Assembly: GCA_003216275.1 (NCBI GenBank)
Contig: QCJC01000011.1
Span: 1 to 60,323, forward strand
Reading direction: 5' to 3'
Source: Prochlorococcus sp. AG-402-P18
GTDB lineage: Bacteria > Cyanobacteriota > Cyanobacteriia > PCC-6307 > Cyanobiaceae
DNA: 60,323 bases
Shown one piece after another: positions 25,631 to 34,903 of this stretch. Below the pieces are notes generated by a model that saw only the letters and a list, made by a program, of their open reading frames with translations, did no database searches and was not told the DNA's origin. How positions within the stretch are numbered: position 1 is the stretch's first letter; every line of letters begins with the position of its first letter. The translations under genes were made by a program, and so were the position numbers.

Positions 25631-26638
25631 ATGATTTCCAACTCTTTCAAAACAAATGAATTGGCTAACTACCGATTAAGTATTGCTCCAATGATGGATT
25701 GCACAGATAGGCATTTTCGTGTCCTTATGCGTCAAATTACAAAAAGATCGCTTTTATACACAGAAATGATTGTCGCTCAAGCACTCCATTACAGCAACAA
25801 TAGAAATAAATTATTAGATTTTGATGAAATAGAACATCCTATTTCCATACAACTTGGAGGGGACAATCCAAATCTTTTAGCTGAAGCAGCAAAAATGGCA
25901 GAAGATTGGGGTTATGACGAAATTAATTTAAATGTTGGATGCCCAAGTCCAAAAGTGAAATCAGGAAACTTTGGTGCTTGCTTAATGGGAAAACCAAAAA
26001 TAGTAGCTAAATGTATAGAGAACATGAAGAAATCATGCAATATCCCAATCACAGTAAAACACCGGCTTGGTATTGATAATCTTGATAATGATGATTACCT
26101 AATAAAATTTGTCGATACTTGTGCAATTGCTGGGGCGAACAGATTTATAGTTCATGCAAGAAAAGCATGGCTAAATGGATTAAATCCCAAAGAGAATAGA
26201 ACCATTCCACCTCTGCAATATGAGAGAGTTGAAAAATTAAAAAATAAAAGACCTGAATTACTTATCGAACTTAATGGTGGGATAAATACAATAAATGATT
26301 GTATTAAAACTCTAAAGATATTTGATGGTGCAATGGTTGGTAGAGCTGCATACACGCATCCATTTATATGGACTAACATTGACCCAATGATTTTCGGGGA
26401 AACTCAAGATTATCAATCACGGTCAAAAATAATTAAAAAAATTATTCCTTTTGCTCAAAAAAATTTAGAAAACAATGGACGTCTTTGGGATATATCTAAG
26501 CATGTTCTAAATCTTATTGAAAATATACCAAATGCAAAAGCATTCAGAAAAGAATTAAGTGAAAAATGCCAAAACAGCAAAGCAGATGTTTCTATTTTAA
26601 AAAATATTGCCCAGCAATTAGAAGATGCTGGGCATTAA
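25631..26638 (+). CDS. dusA: tRNA-dihydrouridine synthase A
   Basis: 335 residues. It reduces U20/U20a in tRNA with FMN and NADPH. Motifs: the start LSIAPMMDCTDRHFR, the catalytic Cys in VKSGNFGACLM (between the DusA blocks NLNVGCPSPKV and the FMN-binding ITVKHRLGID), and RFIVHARKAWLNGL. The C-terminal ~60 residues form the tRNA-binding helices. The final codons overlap a hairpin that acts on the other strand (the terminator at 26599-26633). Confidence 0.94.
   Translation: MISNSFKTNELANYRLSIAPMMDCTDRHFRVLMRQITKRSLLYTEMIVAQALHYSNNRNKLLDFDEIEHPISIQLGGDNPNLLAEAAKMAEDWGYDEINLNVGCPSPKVKSGNFGACLMGKPKIVAKCIENMKKSCNIPITVKHRLGIDNLDNDDYLIKFVDTCAIAGANRFIVHARKAWLNGLNPKENRTIPPLQYERVEKLKNKRPELLIELNGGINTINDCIKTLKIFDGAMVGRAAYTHPFIWTNIDPMIFGETQDYQSRSKIIKKIIPFAQKNLENNGRLWDISKHVLNLIENIPNAKAFRKELSEKCQNSKADVSILKNIAQQLEDAGH
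26599..26633 (-). terminator. Rho-independent terminator of the RRM gene, inside dusA
   Basis: On the minus strand GCCCAGCA and TGCTGGGC (26633-26609) form an 8-bp stem with a 9-nt loop, followed by a T run (26604-26599). It lies in the last codons of dusA, so a coding sequence doubles as the terminator for the gene at 26656. Confidence 0.7.
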
Positions 26639-26655
26639 AGGTGAGAAAAAAGTCT

Positions 26656-27147
26656 TTAAGTTTCTGCGCCGCCATATTCAGCGGAAGAATCCTCTCCGCC
26701 TTCAGGCGAAGCTCCTCTTCTTCTTCTGCTACGGCCCTGATCAAAGCTATTAGCATCTTGTGACGCATTGCCATGACTACGATCTTCCCAACCTTTAGCT
26801 CCAGACGGTCTATCTTGAGCTGATTGATCACCTTGAGCTCCACCGCCATAGCCGCCACCTTGGCCACCACCGCCGTAACCGCCACCGCCTCTCCTTGGAG
26901 CACTACCCCGTGGTTCAGCTTTGTTAATTCTTAACGGACGACCCATAAGCTCAGCTCCTTGCAGAGATTCAATTGCTGAAGCTTCAACTGCTTCATCAGC
27001 CATCTCAACAAAAGCAAAACCTCTTTTGCGTCCTGTATCTCGTTCTAAAGGTAAAGAACAATTTGCCACCTCCCCAAAGGGAGAAAACAATTCAATTACG
27101 TCTTCCTGCTCAGCGCGGAAGGGTAAGTTGCCAACAAAAATACTCAC
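26656..27147 (-). CDS. RNA-recognition-motif protein with Gly-rich tail (Rbp)
   Basis: 163 residues from GTG 27147; the frame could extend to ATG 27198, but VSIFVGNLPFR is the usual start of this family. One RRM (residues 1-80) with RNP2 IFVGNL and RNP1 KRGFAFVEM. The tail is Gly-rich (RRGGGGYGGGGQGGGY), then polar. Cyanobacterial Rbp proteins bind single-stranded RNA and some are cold-induced; partners are unknown. It has its own terminator inside dusA. Confidence 0.88.
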   Translation of the reverse strand: MSIFVGNLPFRAEQEDVIELFSPFGEVANCSLPLERDTGRKRGFAFVEMADEAVEASAIESLQGAELMGRPLRINKAEPRGSAPRRGGGGYGGGGQGGGYGGGAQGDQSAQDRPSGAKGWEDRSHGNASQDANSFDQGRSRRRRGASPEGGEDSSAEYGGAET

Positions 27148-27273
27148 TTGAAAATTGGACTGAAAATAAAATGTAACTAAGGGGCTATAAATAGCCAAAA
27201 TTTAATGACTCTAATTGAATCATCCTTAACACTTTAATACCGGAAGCCCTCAAATAGATTTAAAAGAATTTTT

Positions 27274-28665
27274 TTACTCAAATAATTTTTCTCGCCAAAG
27301 AAAAAGTTGCTCTCCTACTCTTTCAAATCCAGTTCCCCCATCACTCAATCTTGACTCAACAACACTTGAAGGCAAAAGCTTGTCATAAATATCCTCTTCA
27401 AAAAAAGTATTAAATTTTTTCCATCTATCCAATGAAATGTCTGTTAATAAAATTTCTTCTTCTAAGCATTCTTTAACAATGCGACCAACTAATTGATAAG
27501 CCTCACGAAACGGTACTTCTTTTGCCACCAAATAATCGGCGACATCAGTAGCGTTTGAAAAATCTGATAAAACAGCTTTATTAAGTTTTTCTTTTCTAAA
27601 AATCAAACCTTCTTCAAATAAAATAGATATGGCTTTTAACGAATCCCTAACTGTCTTGACACTATCAAAAATAGCTTCTTTGTCTTCTTGAAAATCTTTA
27701 TTGTATGCAAGTGGCAATCCTTTAATCATTGTAAGCATTGCTTGCAAATGTCCAAATACGCGTCCTGACTTACCTCGAACTAGCTCAGGAACATCCGGGT
27801 TCTTCTTTTGTGGCATAAGACTACTTCCAGTAGCACATCTATCAGTTAATTTTATAAATGCAAATTCTTCAGATGCCCATAAAATAACTTCTTCAGATAA
27901 TCTACTTAAATGCGCCATAATTAATGATGAAGCTCCCAAAAACTCCACAACAAAATCTCTATCACTGACAGCATCCAGACTATTCGTATAAATATCTTGA
28001 AATTGTAAATCTGCAGAGGTAATATCTCGATTAATACATATAGATGTTCCAGCTAAAGCCGCTGCACCCAATGGAGAAATATTAACTCTTTTTCGTACGT
28101 CTTCTAATCGATTTCTATCTCTTTGAGCCATTTCAACATATGCCAATAGGTGATGAGCCAAAGATAACGGTTGTGCTCTCTGCAAATGTGTGTAGCCAGG
28201 AATAAGTGTATGTAAATTTTTCTCTGCTAATAAAAAAAGAGATACTTGAAAACGTTTTAAATCGTTATCAATTTCATCAATACGCTTTCTCAACCATAAT
28301 CTCAGATCTGTTCCAACTTGATCATTTCGACTACGACCTGTGTGCAGTTTCTTACCAATTGGACCAATTAAACTTATTAATTTTTTTTCTACCGCAAAAT
28401 GCACATCCTCATCTGAAATATCTGGTTGAAATAAACCATCAGCTGCTGATTTTCTAATCTCCTCAAGACCATTTTCTAATTTAATAGCCTCTTCCTTAGT
28501 TATTATTCCTTGCATTCCAAGCATCCTTGCATGTGCAATTGATCCATCCAAATCTTCCTCTAATAAACAAATATCAAACTCAATAGAAGCATTAAATTGC
28601 TCTATGAAAGGGTGAAGTCCCTCATCAAATCTATCGCTCCACGTTTTACCCAATGAATCACCCAA
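27274..28665 (-). CDS. argH: Argininosuccinate lyase
   Basis: 463 residues. It splits argininosuccinate into arginine and fumarate, the last step of arginine synthesis; argG is also in this window. Fumarase-superfamily signature [16 protein letters not shown] with the catalytic Ser, and [19 protein letters not shown]. It is an all-helical homotetramer. It is downstream of the RsbU-type gene with 46 bp between and probably has its own promoter. Confidence 0.97.
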   Translation of the reverse strand: MGDSLGKTWSDRFDEGLHPFIEQFNASIEFDICLLEEDLDGSIAHARMLGMQGIITKEEAIKLENGLEEIRKSAADGLFQPDISDEDVHFAVEKKLISLIGPIGKKLHTGRSRNDQVGTDLRLWLRKRIDEIDNDLKRFQVSLFLLAEKNLHTLIPGYTHLQRAQPLSLAHHLLAYVEMAQRDRNRLEDVRKRVNISPLGAAALAGTSICINRDITSADLQFQDIYTNSLDAVSDRDFVVEFLGASSLIMAHLSRLSEEVILWASEEFAFIKLTDRCATGSSLMPQKKNPDVPELVRGKSGRVFGHLQAMLTMIKGLPLAYNKDFQEDKEAIFDSVKTVRDSLKAISILFEEGLIFRKEKLNKAVLSDFSNATDVADYLVAKEVPFREAYQLVGRIVKECLEEEILLTDISLDRWKKFNTFFEEDIYDKLLPSSVVESRLSDGGTGFERVGEQLFLWREKLFE

Positions 28666-28711
28666 ACTACTACTACAAATAAAGCAATGTTATTAGCAAT
28701 TGTCAGGCAAT

Positions 28712-30115
28712 TTACTGACTTAATTCAGGAAGCGTTAATTCTTCGTTTACTTTTAGAACTACCATTGAGGCATCATCTTCGAGTTGATGATCAACACCAA
28801 CAAAACCATCTAAGCGCTTAAATAATTTATTTAATATTTTTTGAGCTCCTAAACCATCCCTAGCAAATTGATCTAGGAGAGCTATCAAGCGATTTTCATC
28901 AAAACGTTCACCAGATAAACCTGACGCTTCAGTAACCCCATCAGTGTAGTAAAGAAGAACATCGCCAGGCTGAAGAATTATCTCACCGCATCCATATTGA
29001 GCATCAGGTTGAAGACCAATCAACAAACCTGGAGCATCTAATCGAGTAATTGATTTTGACTGAAAACTCCATAGCAACGGAGGATTGTGTGCTGCATTAG
29101 CAAAACGTAATTTTCTTGACCTTGCATCAAAATCTGAATAAAACAAAGTTACAAAACGATGAGATTGAGTCAAATCTTCAAGAGCTAGTTGATTCAAGTC
29201 ATGCAATATCGAATCTGGTGGTAATCCACTCAAAACTTCTGCTCTTAACATTCCTCGAAGCATAGTCATAAGCAATCCTGCAGGAACCCCTTTACCCATA
29301 ACGTCCCCAATTACAAAAGCCCAACGGCCACTAGCTTTTGCGTTGCCAACCAAGTCTGAACGTGTTGGCATAAAGTCGTAATAATCACCCCCAAGTTGAA
29401 AAGCAGGTCTACAACAAGCAGCTAATTCAACTCCTTCAATAGTTGGGCAATGATCAGGTAATAATTGTGCTTGAATCTCTGCTCCAATACTAAGCTGTCT
29501 ATCTACTTTTTCATGATTCCGAATTACTTGAAAAATAACATCATTTTCTATAGCAACACCTGTCAAATCTGCAACTAATTGCAGATGCTTTCTATGAGCA
29601 TCACTTCCAAAAATAATATCATTTTTATCAAATGCATAAAGACGGCCTCGTTGTCTTCCACGAGAAACTATAGATGTTGCAAAAACATTAGCAAAACCAA
29701 AATGTCTTTGGACAAGACGATCAAGCAATAAAATATTTTGCTCTTGAATACCAAAACCTGGTTTCATTCCTTCTTCTAGAAGAATTAATTTTCTATATAA
29801 TTCTTGATTTTTTTCTATGGGTGTAATTTTTAATTGATCACGCCAAATACTCCCGTCATCTTGAAAAGGAATTAATAAAGATCCTTCGGTACCTACTAAT
29901 CGAGTTACTAAAACAGGAATCAATTCTAGAAAACGATTTAGATTCGTGAAACTACGCAGAGCAAAGCTTAAGGAGAGCAATAATTCTTGATTAACAATTT
30001 GCTCTTGAACAAGATTATCAATTAAATCTGTTAAAGAATTAGATGCGGCCTTTGATAACAAATTAGCTTTATAAGAATTATTTTGATGAGAAATCGGAGA
30101 TTTTTGTGTCACCAC
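28712..30115 (-). CDS. RsbU/SpoIIE-type serine phosphatase with GAF-like domain
   Basis: 467 residues. The N-terminal half (about 40-210) resembles a GAF sensor (HFGFANVFATSIVSRGR). The PP2C-like SpoIIE domain starts near 225 with QLGGDYYDFMP, IGDVMGKGVPAGLLM, YYTDGVTEASGL and EDDASMVVLKV, which carry the metal-binding Asp residues. Such proteins dephosphorylate anti-anti-sigma factors in partner-switching. No STAS or anti-sigma gene is beside it here. It is upstream of argH and downstream of ftsY, on the same strand. Confidence 0.88.
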   Translation of the reverse strand: MVTQKSPISHQNNSYKANLLSKAASNSLTDLIDNLVQEQIVNQELLLSLSFALRSFTNLNRFLELIPVLVTRLVGTEGSLLIPFQDDGSIWRDQLKITPIEKNQELYRKLILLEEGMKPGFGIQEQNILLLDRLVQRHFGFANVFATSIVSRGRQRGRLYAFDKNDIIFGSDAHRKHLQLVADLTGVAIENDVIFQVIRNHEKVDRQLSIGAEIQAQLLPDHCPTIEGVELAACCRPAFQLGGDYYDFMPTRSDLVGNAKASGRWAFVIGDVMGKGVPAGLLMTMLRGMLRAEVLSGLPPDSILHDLNQLALEDLTQSHRFVTLFYSDFDARSRKLRFANAAHNPPLLWSFQSKSITRLDAPGLLIGLQPDAQYGCGEIILQPGDVLLYYTDGVTEASGLSGERFDENRLIALLDQFARDGLGAQKILNKLFKRLDGFVGVDHQLEDDASMVVLKVNEELTLPELSQ

Positions 30116-30170
30116 TGTCTCCCTCTAACGAAAAAAAACTTTGCAAACTTTATAAAAAATATCTTGAAGT

Positions 30171-31445
30171 TCATCTATTAGTTAAAAGTGCTTCTATAAA
30201 TTCAAAACTATTAAAAGGTCTCAGATCTCTGAGTCCCTCTCCAGCTCCAATAAATCTCACAGGAAGGTGAGCCTCTGAAGCAACTGCCATAGCGACACCA
30301 CCTCGGGAAGATCCATCTAGTTTAGTAAGCACTACACCTGTCAAATCTGCTGAATCAGCAAAAGCAAGCGCTTGACGAAGGCCATTTTGGCCTTGACTAG
30401 AATCAAGCACTAATAGTGACTCAACATTTGCATTAGGAGCTAGCTTATCTATTATTTTTCTAATTTTTTTAAGTTCTTCCATTAAATTATTTTTCGTTTG
30501 TAATCTTCCAGCTGTATCTACTAACAACAAGTCTATATTTTTTGACTTACTAGCACCAATAGCATCAAATACTATTGATGCAGGATCAGCATTCTGAGAT
30601 TCATTTGCAATAACCTCTACACCAGTTCTCTCGCCCCATATTTTTACTTGTTGAACTGCTGCTGCTCTAAAGGTATCTGCCGCAGCAATCATTGCAGAAA
30701 AACCACTTCTTCTAGCAACACTTGCCAACTTACCAAGAGTCGTTGTCTTACCGACTCCGTTAACTCCAACTAACATCCAAATATTTAAACATCCTTTTTT
30801 AGGAGAAAGTAAATCGACACCACTCTCTTTAATTGGTTTTTCTAAAACATTTACTAATTGTTCTTTTAAAAAACGTATTCCTTCTGAAGCATCAACAACC
30901 TCCTCATTTAACCTAGTCCTTAATGAATCCAAAATTTGATCAGTAGCTGTGACACCCGCATCTGCTCTAAGTAAAAGAGTCTCCAAATCATCAAGAACTT
31001 CAGGAGTAAGTGGATCATCTCCTAATTTATCTAATAGATCAGTAACAAACCCTTTTCGAGTTTTTTCTAATCCTTGTTTTAAACGACCTAACCAATCAAT
31101 ATCATCTAGGGAAAATTGATCTACTTTTTTGCCTTGAGCTGCTAAAACCTGAGCTGACCAAGTAAAATTATCATCAAAATCTCCAAGCTTCGGTTCATCC
31201 TCCACTTTAAACTCTTCTTCATATTTAATTTTCTTTTGATTATCAATATTTAATTTTTCATCCTTTACGAGATTATTATCCACAGAATCTTTATCTTGAT
31301 TAGAAGTAGTTTCTAATTCTTTTTGTTTAATTTGTTTCTGTTTTAATTGTAAATAAGCTTTTTTAGCCCAATCTAAAGAATCATCATTACCTAATGAAGA
31401 ATCTAAATTAGACAAATTTTCACTTTTCAAAGAATCATCTCTCAT
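30171..31445 (-). CDS. ftsY: Signal recognition particle receptor FtsY
   Basis: 424 residues. A GTPase that docks the SRP-ribosome complex at the membrane. The first ~120 residues are acidic and Lys/Gln-rich (A domain). The NG domain has GVNGVGKTTTLGKLA (G1), AADTFRAAAVQQ, DTAGRLQTKNNLMEEL (G3) and LTKLDGSSRGG (G4). The last part is GEGLRDLRPFNSFEFIEALL. It is 2 bp from nusB. Confidence 0.97.
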   Translation of the reverse strand: MRDDSLKSENLSNLDSSLGNDDSLDWAKKAYLQLKQKQIKQKELETTSNQDKDSVDNNLVKDEKLNIDNQKKIKYEEEFKVEDEPKLGDFDDNFTWSAQVLAAQGKKVDQFSLDDIDWLGRLKQGLEKTRKGFVTDLLDKLGDDPLTPEVLDDLETLLLRADAGVTATDQILDSLRTRLNEEVVDASEGIRFLKEQLVNVLEKPIKESGVDLLSPKKGCLNIWMLVGVNGVGKTTTLGKLASVARRSGFSAMIAAADTFRAAAVQQVKIWGERTGVEVIANESQNADPASIVFDAIGASKSKNIDLLLVDTAGRLQTKNNLMEELKKIRKIIDKLAPNANVESLLVLDSSQGQNGLRQALAFADSADLTGVVLTKLDGSSRGGVAMAVASEAHLPVRFIGAGEGLRDLRPFNSFEFIEALLTNR

Positions 31446-31447
31446 AA

Positions 31448-32077
31448 TTAATTCATTATTAAATTAGAATTTTGTAGATTTCTTAAAACTCCATTAATCA
31501 TTCTTCGTCCTTGATCATCACTATAACGATTGGCAAGATTTACAGCTTCATTGCAAGTTACAGCAATTGGAGTTTTAAAATCTATCAAATCAACCAAAGC
31601 CAATCTTAAAATATCTCGATCAATCCTAGGTAATCTTTTCAATCGCCAACCCTCCATAACGCTATCAAGTTTAGTATCTATTCCATCTTTTTTGCTAATG
31701 ACTAACTGAACACGTTTCAAAGCTAAATCACGAGTTTCTTTTTGATCACTTAAAGCTAACAATCTTGGTAGTTCAATACTTTCAGATAGACTGTTTAAAA
31801 TTTTTTCTGAATCATTTAAACAAATTTGTAAATGAATTCTTGATTCTTTAATTAATCCAGCATCATCTTGTAACTCACTATCAAGAAATTCCTGATTCGC
31901 TTTTTCTAGCTTTAATGCACAAAAATCTAATTCCTCTCTCCAATGATCAGTTAAAGATTCTATTGCAGCACTAAGTAAACTTTCAATCTCCATTTTTTCA
32001 AGTTTCAATAATTCATTCCGTTTAATTTGACCTAATAACAAAAGAGCTAGTTCTCTAGAAATCGATTTTAATTGCAT
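31448..32077 (-). CDS. nusB: Transcription antitermination factor NusB
   Basis: 209 residues, longer than the usual 140-160 because of an N-terminal insertion of charged sequence. The C-terminal core DRDILRLALVDLIDFKTP, AVTCNEAVNLANRYSDDQ and RRMINGVLRNLQ is typical NusB, which binds boxA RNA with NusE to prevent termination in rRNA operons. It is encoded right upstream of ftsY, with 2 bp between, in the DUF502-nusB-ftsY group. Confidence 0.92.
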   Translation of the reverse strand: MQLKSISRELALLLLGQIKRNELLKLEKMEIESLLSAAIESLTDHWREELDFCALKLEKANQEFLDSELQDDAGLIKESRIHLQICLNDSEKILNSLSESIELPRLLALSDQKETRDLALKRVQLVISKKDGIDTKLDSVMEGWRLKRLPRIDRDILRLALVDLIDFKTPIAVTCNEAVNLANRYSDDQGRRMINGVLRNLQNSNLIMN

Positions 32078-32095
32078 AATTAATATCTAAAATAT

Positions 32096-32824
32096 TTATG
32101 ATGACGAAGACGCCCTTAACTGTGAAAACAAACTAGAAAATGAAGTATTTGTAGAAGTATTTCTTTCATCTGGGTTTACAATTCCTGCAGAAATAATTGT
32201 TCTAAAAGCATCTTCAACAGATATATCTAAATCTTTCACGGAACCTTCTGGAACTAATGTATACCATCCAGTTGTTGGATTTGGGGCAGTGGGAATAAAA
32301 ACACTCAATAAAGGCTTATCTGGCTCAGACTGAAGAGAAGGTCCAACAATACCAGTTACAAAACCAACACTGAACAAACCCTCTCGAGGATATTCAACTA
32401 AAACAACTCTTCTAAACCTGGTCGAGTTATCTCTTAGAAAAGTTTCTAAAAGTTGCTTGAGTGTTTTATAAACTGAACCAGCTAAAGGAATACGAGACAG
32501 AGTTCCTTCACCAAATTCGAGTAACCATCTTCCTACAAAATTTCTAGCCATCAAGCCAATTAATAAAATTCCTAGCAAAGGAACAGTCAAACCTAATGCA
32601 AGATTGATTAAATCTTGAAGTAAAGGATTTAGAGTAATAAAAGGATTTAGCTGCTTAGGTATCGAAGTTAAAATTGCCAAGACAAAACGACTGACAATTG
32701 TTGACAGCCAAATTGTGGTAGCTAAAGGTATAACTACCAGAAGACCTGCAATCAGGTCATTTTTTAGATCCTGCTGCAGCCTTGAGGCTAAAGTCAGGTC
32801 TTGCTTTGGAGAGGACTGCACCAA
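32096..32824 (-). CDS. DUF502-family membrane protein
   Basis: 242 residues. Two membrane helices are seen (LIAGLLVVIPLATTIWLSTI and LINLALGLTVPLLGILLIG). The conserved DUF502 features follow: RIPLAGSVYKTLKQLLETFL, VVLVEYPREGLFSVGFVTG and VFIPTAPNPTTGWYTLVPEG. Its role is unknown. It is widely conserved and heads the nusB-ftsY group. Confidence 0.9.
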   Translation of the reverse strand: MVQSSPKQDLTLASRLQQDLKNDLIAGLLVVIPLATTIWLSTIVSRFVLAILTSIPKQLNPFITLNPLLQDLINLALGLTVPLLGILLIGLMARNFVGRWLLEFGEGTLSRIPLAGSVYKTLKQLLETFLRDNSTRFRRVVLVEYPREGLFSVGFVTGIVGPSLQSEPDKPLLSVFIPTAPNPTTGWYTLVPEGSVKDLDISVEDAFRTIISAGIVNPDERNTSTNTSFSSLFSQLRASSSS

Positions 32825-33003
32825 ATAAAGAGAGTCCGATTAATGTATATGTGTACAATCTAACCAAATTCAGTGCATTAATTAAATAATTTAAGCTATT
32901 AATAGAAATAAAACATCAAAAAGAGTTTTTGAACAAGAAAAATCAGTACTTAATTTAAGTTCCTTTAATTAAAAGTTGAAAAATTATTAATGAAACAAAA
33001 ACT

Positions 33004-33945
33004 GTGGACTTAACAAACTCTATTGAACTTACAAAGAAAATTAAAGAAGAGGCTTTGAAAGAAGGTTTTGATGCAGTAGGAATTGCAAAAGTTCCAGGAT
33101 CTTCAAGAATCAAACTGAGATCAGCTGCATTAGAAAGATGGCTAGAAGCAGGATATCAAGCAAAAATGAAATGGATGGAAAACAATCGAAGAAAAGATAT
33201 AGAAAACATGCTTGATGGTGTAAAAAGTGTTATTGCCGTAGGACTGAATTACCACATTGACATAGATAACAAATCCAGAGATCTTTCAATCGCAAGATAT
33301 GGGTGGGGCAAAGATTATCATAAAGTTATGAAAAAAAAATTAAAAAAAGTCGGCCAATTTTTAGAAAAAGAAAGTCCAAACACGCAATGGAAAATATGTG
33401 TTGACACGAGTGCATTATTAGATAAGGTTTGGGCTGAAGAAGCTGGCATTGGATGGATTGGAAAACATAGCAATCTTATTAACAATAAAATTGGTTCCTG
33501 GATGTTTATAGGTCATCTATTATCTACTGAAAGTTTACAAGCAGATGAACCTTCTAAACCACTATGTGGTAATTGTGAAAAATGTATTGATGCTTGCCCA
33601 ACCAAAGCTATCGAAGAACCATTTATTATTAACTCGAATAATTGTTTAGCGTATCATACCTTAGAAAATAGAGATAAAGAATTACCAACAAATATATCTA
33701 AGAATATGGGTAATTGGGTTGCAGGTTGTGATATTTGTCAAGAGGTTTGTCCATGGAATCACCAAAGAATACCAACAACATCTGAACCAGAACTTCAACC
33801 TTTTGAATGGATTTTAAATATAAATAAAAAAGAAGCTTTGTTATGGACTGACGAACAATGGAAAGAAAAATTAAATGGATCAGCATTAAAAAGAATTAAG
33901 CCATGGATGTGGCGTAGAAATATAAATTCAAGCTCGAATATTTGA
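33004..33945 (+). CDS. queG: Epoxyqueuosine reductase
   Basis: 313 residues from GTG 33004. It reduces epoxyqueuosine to queuosine in tRNA using cobalamin and two [4Fe-4S] clusters. Cluster motifs: CGNCEKCIDACPTKAI and GCDICQEVCPWN. The N-terminal cobalamin-binding half has VIAVGLNYHID and TSALLDKVWAEEAGIGWIGK with the catalytic Asp. The upstream gap (32825-33003) is AT-rich and divergent from the DUF502 gene. Confidence 0.95.
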   Translation: MDLTNSIELTKKIKEEALKEGFDAVGIAKVPGSSRIKLRSAALERWLEAGYQAKMKWMENNRRKDIENMLDGVKSVIAVGLNYHIDIDNKSRDLSIARYGWGKDYHKVMKKKLKKVGQFLEKESPNTQWKICVDTSALLDKVWAEEAGIGWIGKHSNLINNKIGSWMFIGHLLSTESLQADEPSKPLCGNCEKCIDACPTKAIEEPFIINSNNCLAYHTLENRDKELPTNISKNMGNWVAGCDICQEVCPWNHQRIPTTSEPELQPFEWILNINKKEALLWTDEQWKEKLNGSALKRIKPWMWRRNINSSSNI

Positions 33946-33950
33946 TCAAT

Positions 33951-34820
33951 ATGAAAAAAAATATAGGATTAATTTATTCTTTCTTACTGGGTTTTAGCCT
34001 TTTTGAGCTATCTCTTAAAATAAATCCAGCTAAAGCATTTTTTCCAAGAATAAATGAACCAAGCGTAGAAGAACTAATAATTACATCAAACAAAATTGGC
34101 AAAACAGCTACACAGCTCATTAAATATGGACAAAACCAAGATGCTATTAAACTTTTAAAGCTTGCAATTAAATTAAATCCAAAAGGAAAGAATCTTTGGA
34201 TAAGCCTTGGAGAAGCTCAAATTCGATCAAATAAAAATAAAGATGCACTATTTTCATTAAATAAAGCAATAAATTTAAGCCCTGAAAACGAAGAGATATA
34301 TTTTACAAAAGCTTCTATATATATGAATTTGAATAATCCAGAAATTGCTAAAAATATTATTAAAAAAGGTTTATCAATTAATAATCATAATGAAAAAGGT
34401 TATTTTCTTTTAGGAAATACAGAAATTATGTTAAAAAATTATAATTCAGCATTAATTGCTTTTAATAAATCATCCAACATAAATTCAAATTTTTGGCAAT
34501 CTATTAACAATGAAGGTCTTATTTTATATGAATTAAATAACCCAAAAAAAGCTATATCAAAATTTAAAACAGCACTTAAAATAAGTAACAATGCAGAACC
34601 CATGCTTGCTTTAGCAATAGTTCTCTTTTCATTTGAAAACAATTCAAAAAAGTCAATTATCTTAGCAAAAAAAGCTTTAATATCTAATCCTAATTATGTT
34701 TCGAAAGAATACCAAAAAAAGCAATTATGGGGTAAAAAATTACAAAAATCAGCAACACTTTTATTTAAAACACAAGAGATGATTAAAGCAGTTCAAGAAG
34801 CAAAAGAAAAAAGTCAATGA
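33951..34820 (+). CDS. Exported TPR protein
   Basis: 289 residues from ATG 33951; the in-frame TTG at 33942 overlaps the queG stop and is less likely. The N-terminal signal peptide ends near INPAKAFFP. About five TPR units follow (KLAIKLNPKGKNLWISLGEA is a good example). The C-terminus is Lys-rich. It likely acts in the periplasm or at the membrane as a scaffold; the partner is unknown. It lies 83 bp before the topoisomerase A gene. Confidence 0.78.
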   Translation: MKKNIGLIYSFLLGFSLFELSLKINPAKAFFPRINEPSVEELIITSNKIGKTATQLIKYGQNQDAIKLLKLAIKLNPKGKNLWISLGEAQIRSNKNKDALFSLNKAINLSPENEEIYFTKASIYMNLNNPEIAKNIIKKGLSINNHNEKGYFLLGNTEIMLKNYNSALIAFNKSSNINSNFWQSINNEGLILYELNNPKKAISKFKTALKISNNAEPMLALAIVLFSFENNSKKSIILAKKALISNPNYVSKEYQKKQLWGKKLQKSATLLFKTQEMIKAVQEAKEKSQ

Positions 34821-34903
34821 GTTAATGTTTAACAAAAAACTGGATTTTAAGAAATTAGTTAGTAACCTAAATAATAGAAGTTAGGCCTCTTACATAATCA
34901 AAG

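Noticed and set aside
26592-26903. 103-residue ORF beside the RRM gene
   Set aside because: Out-of-frame reading of the Gly-rich tail and terminator.
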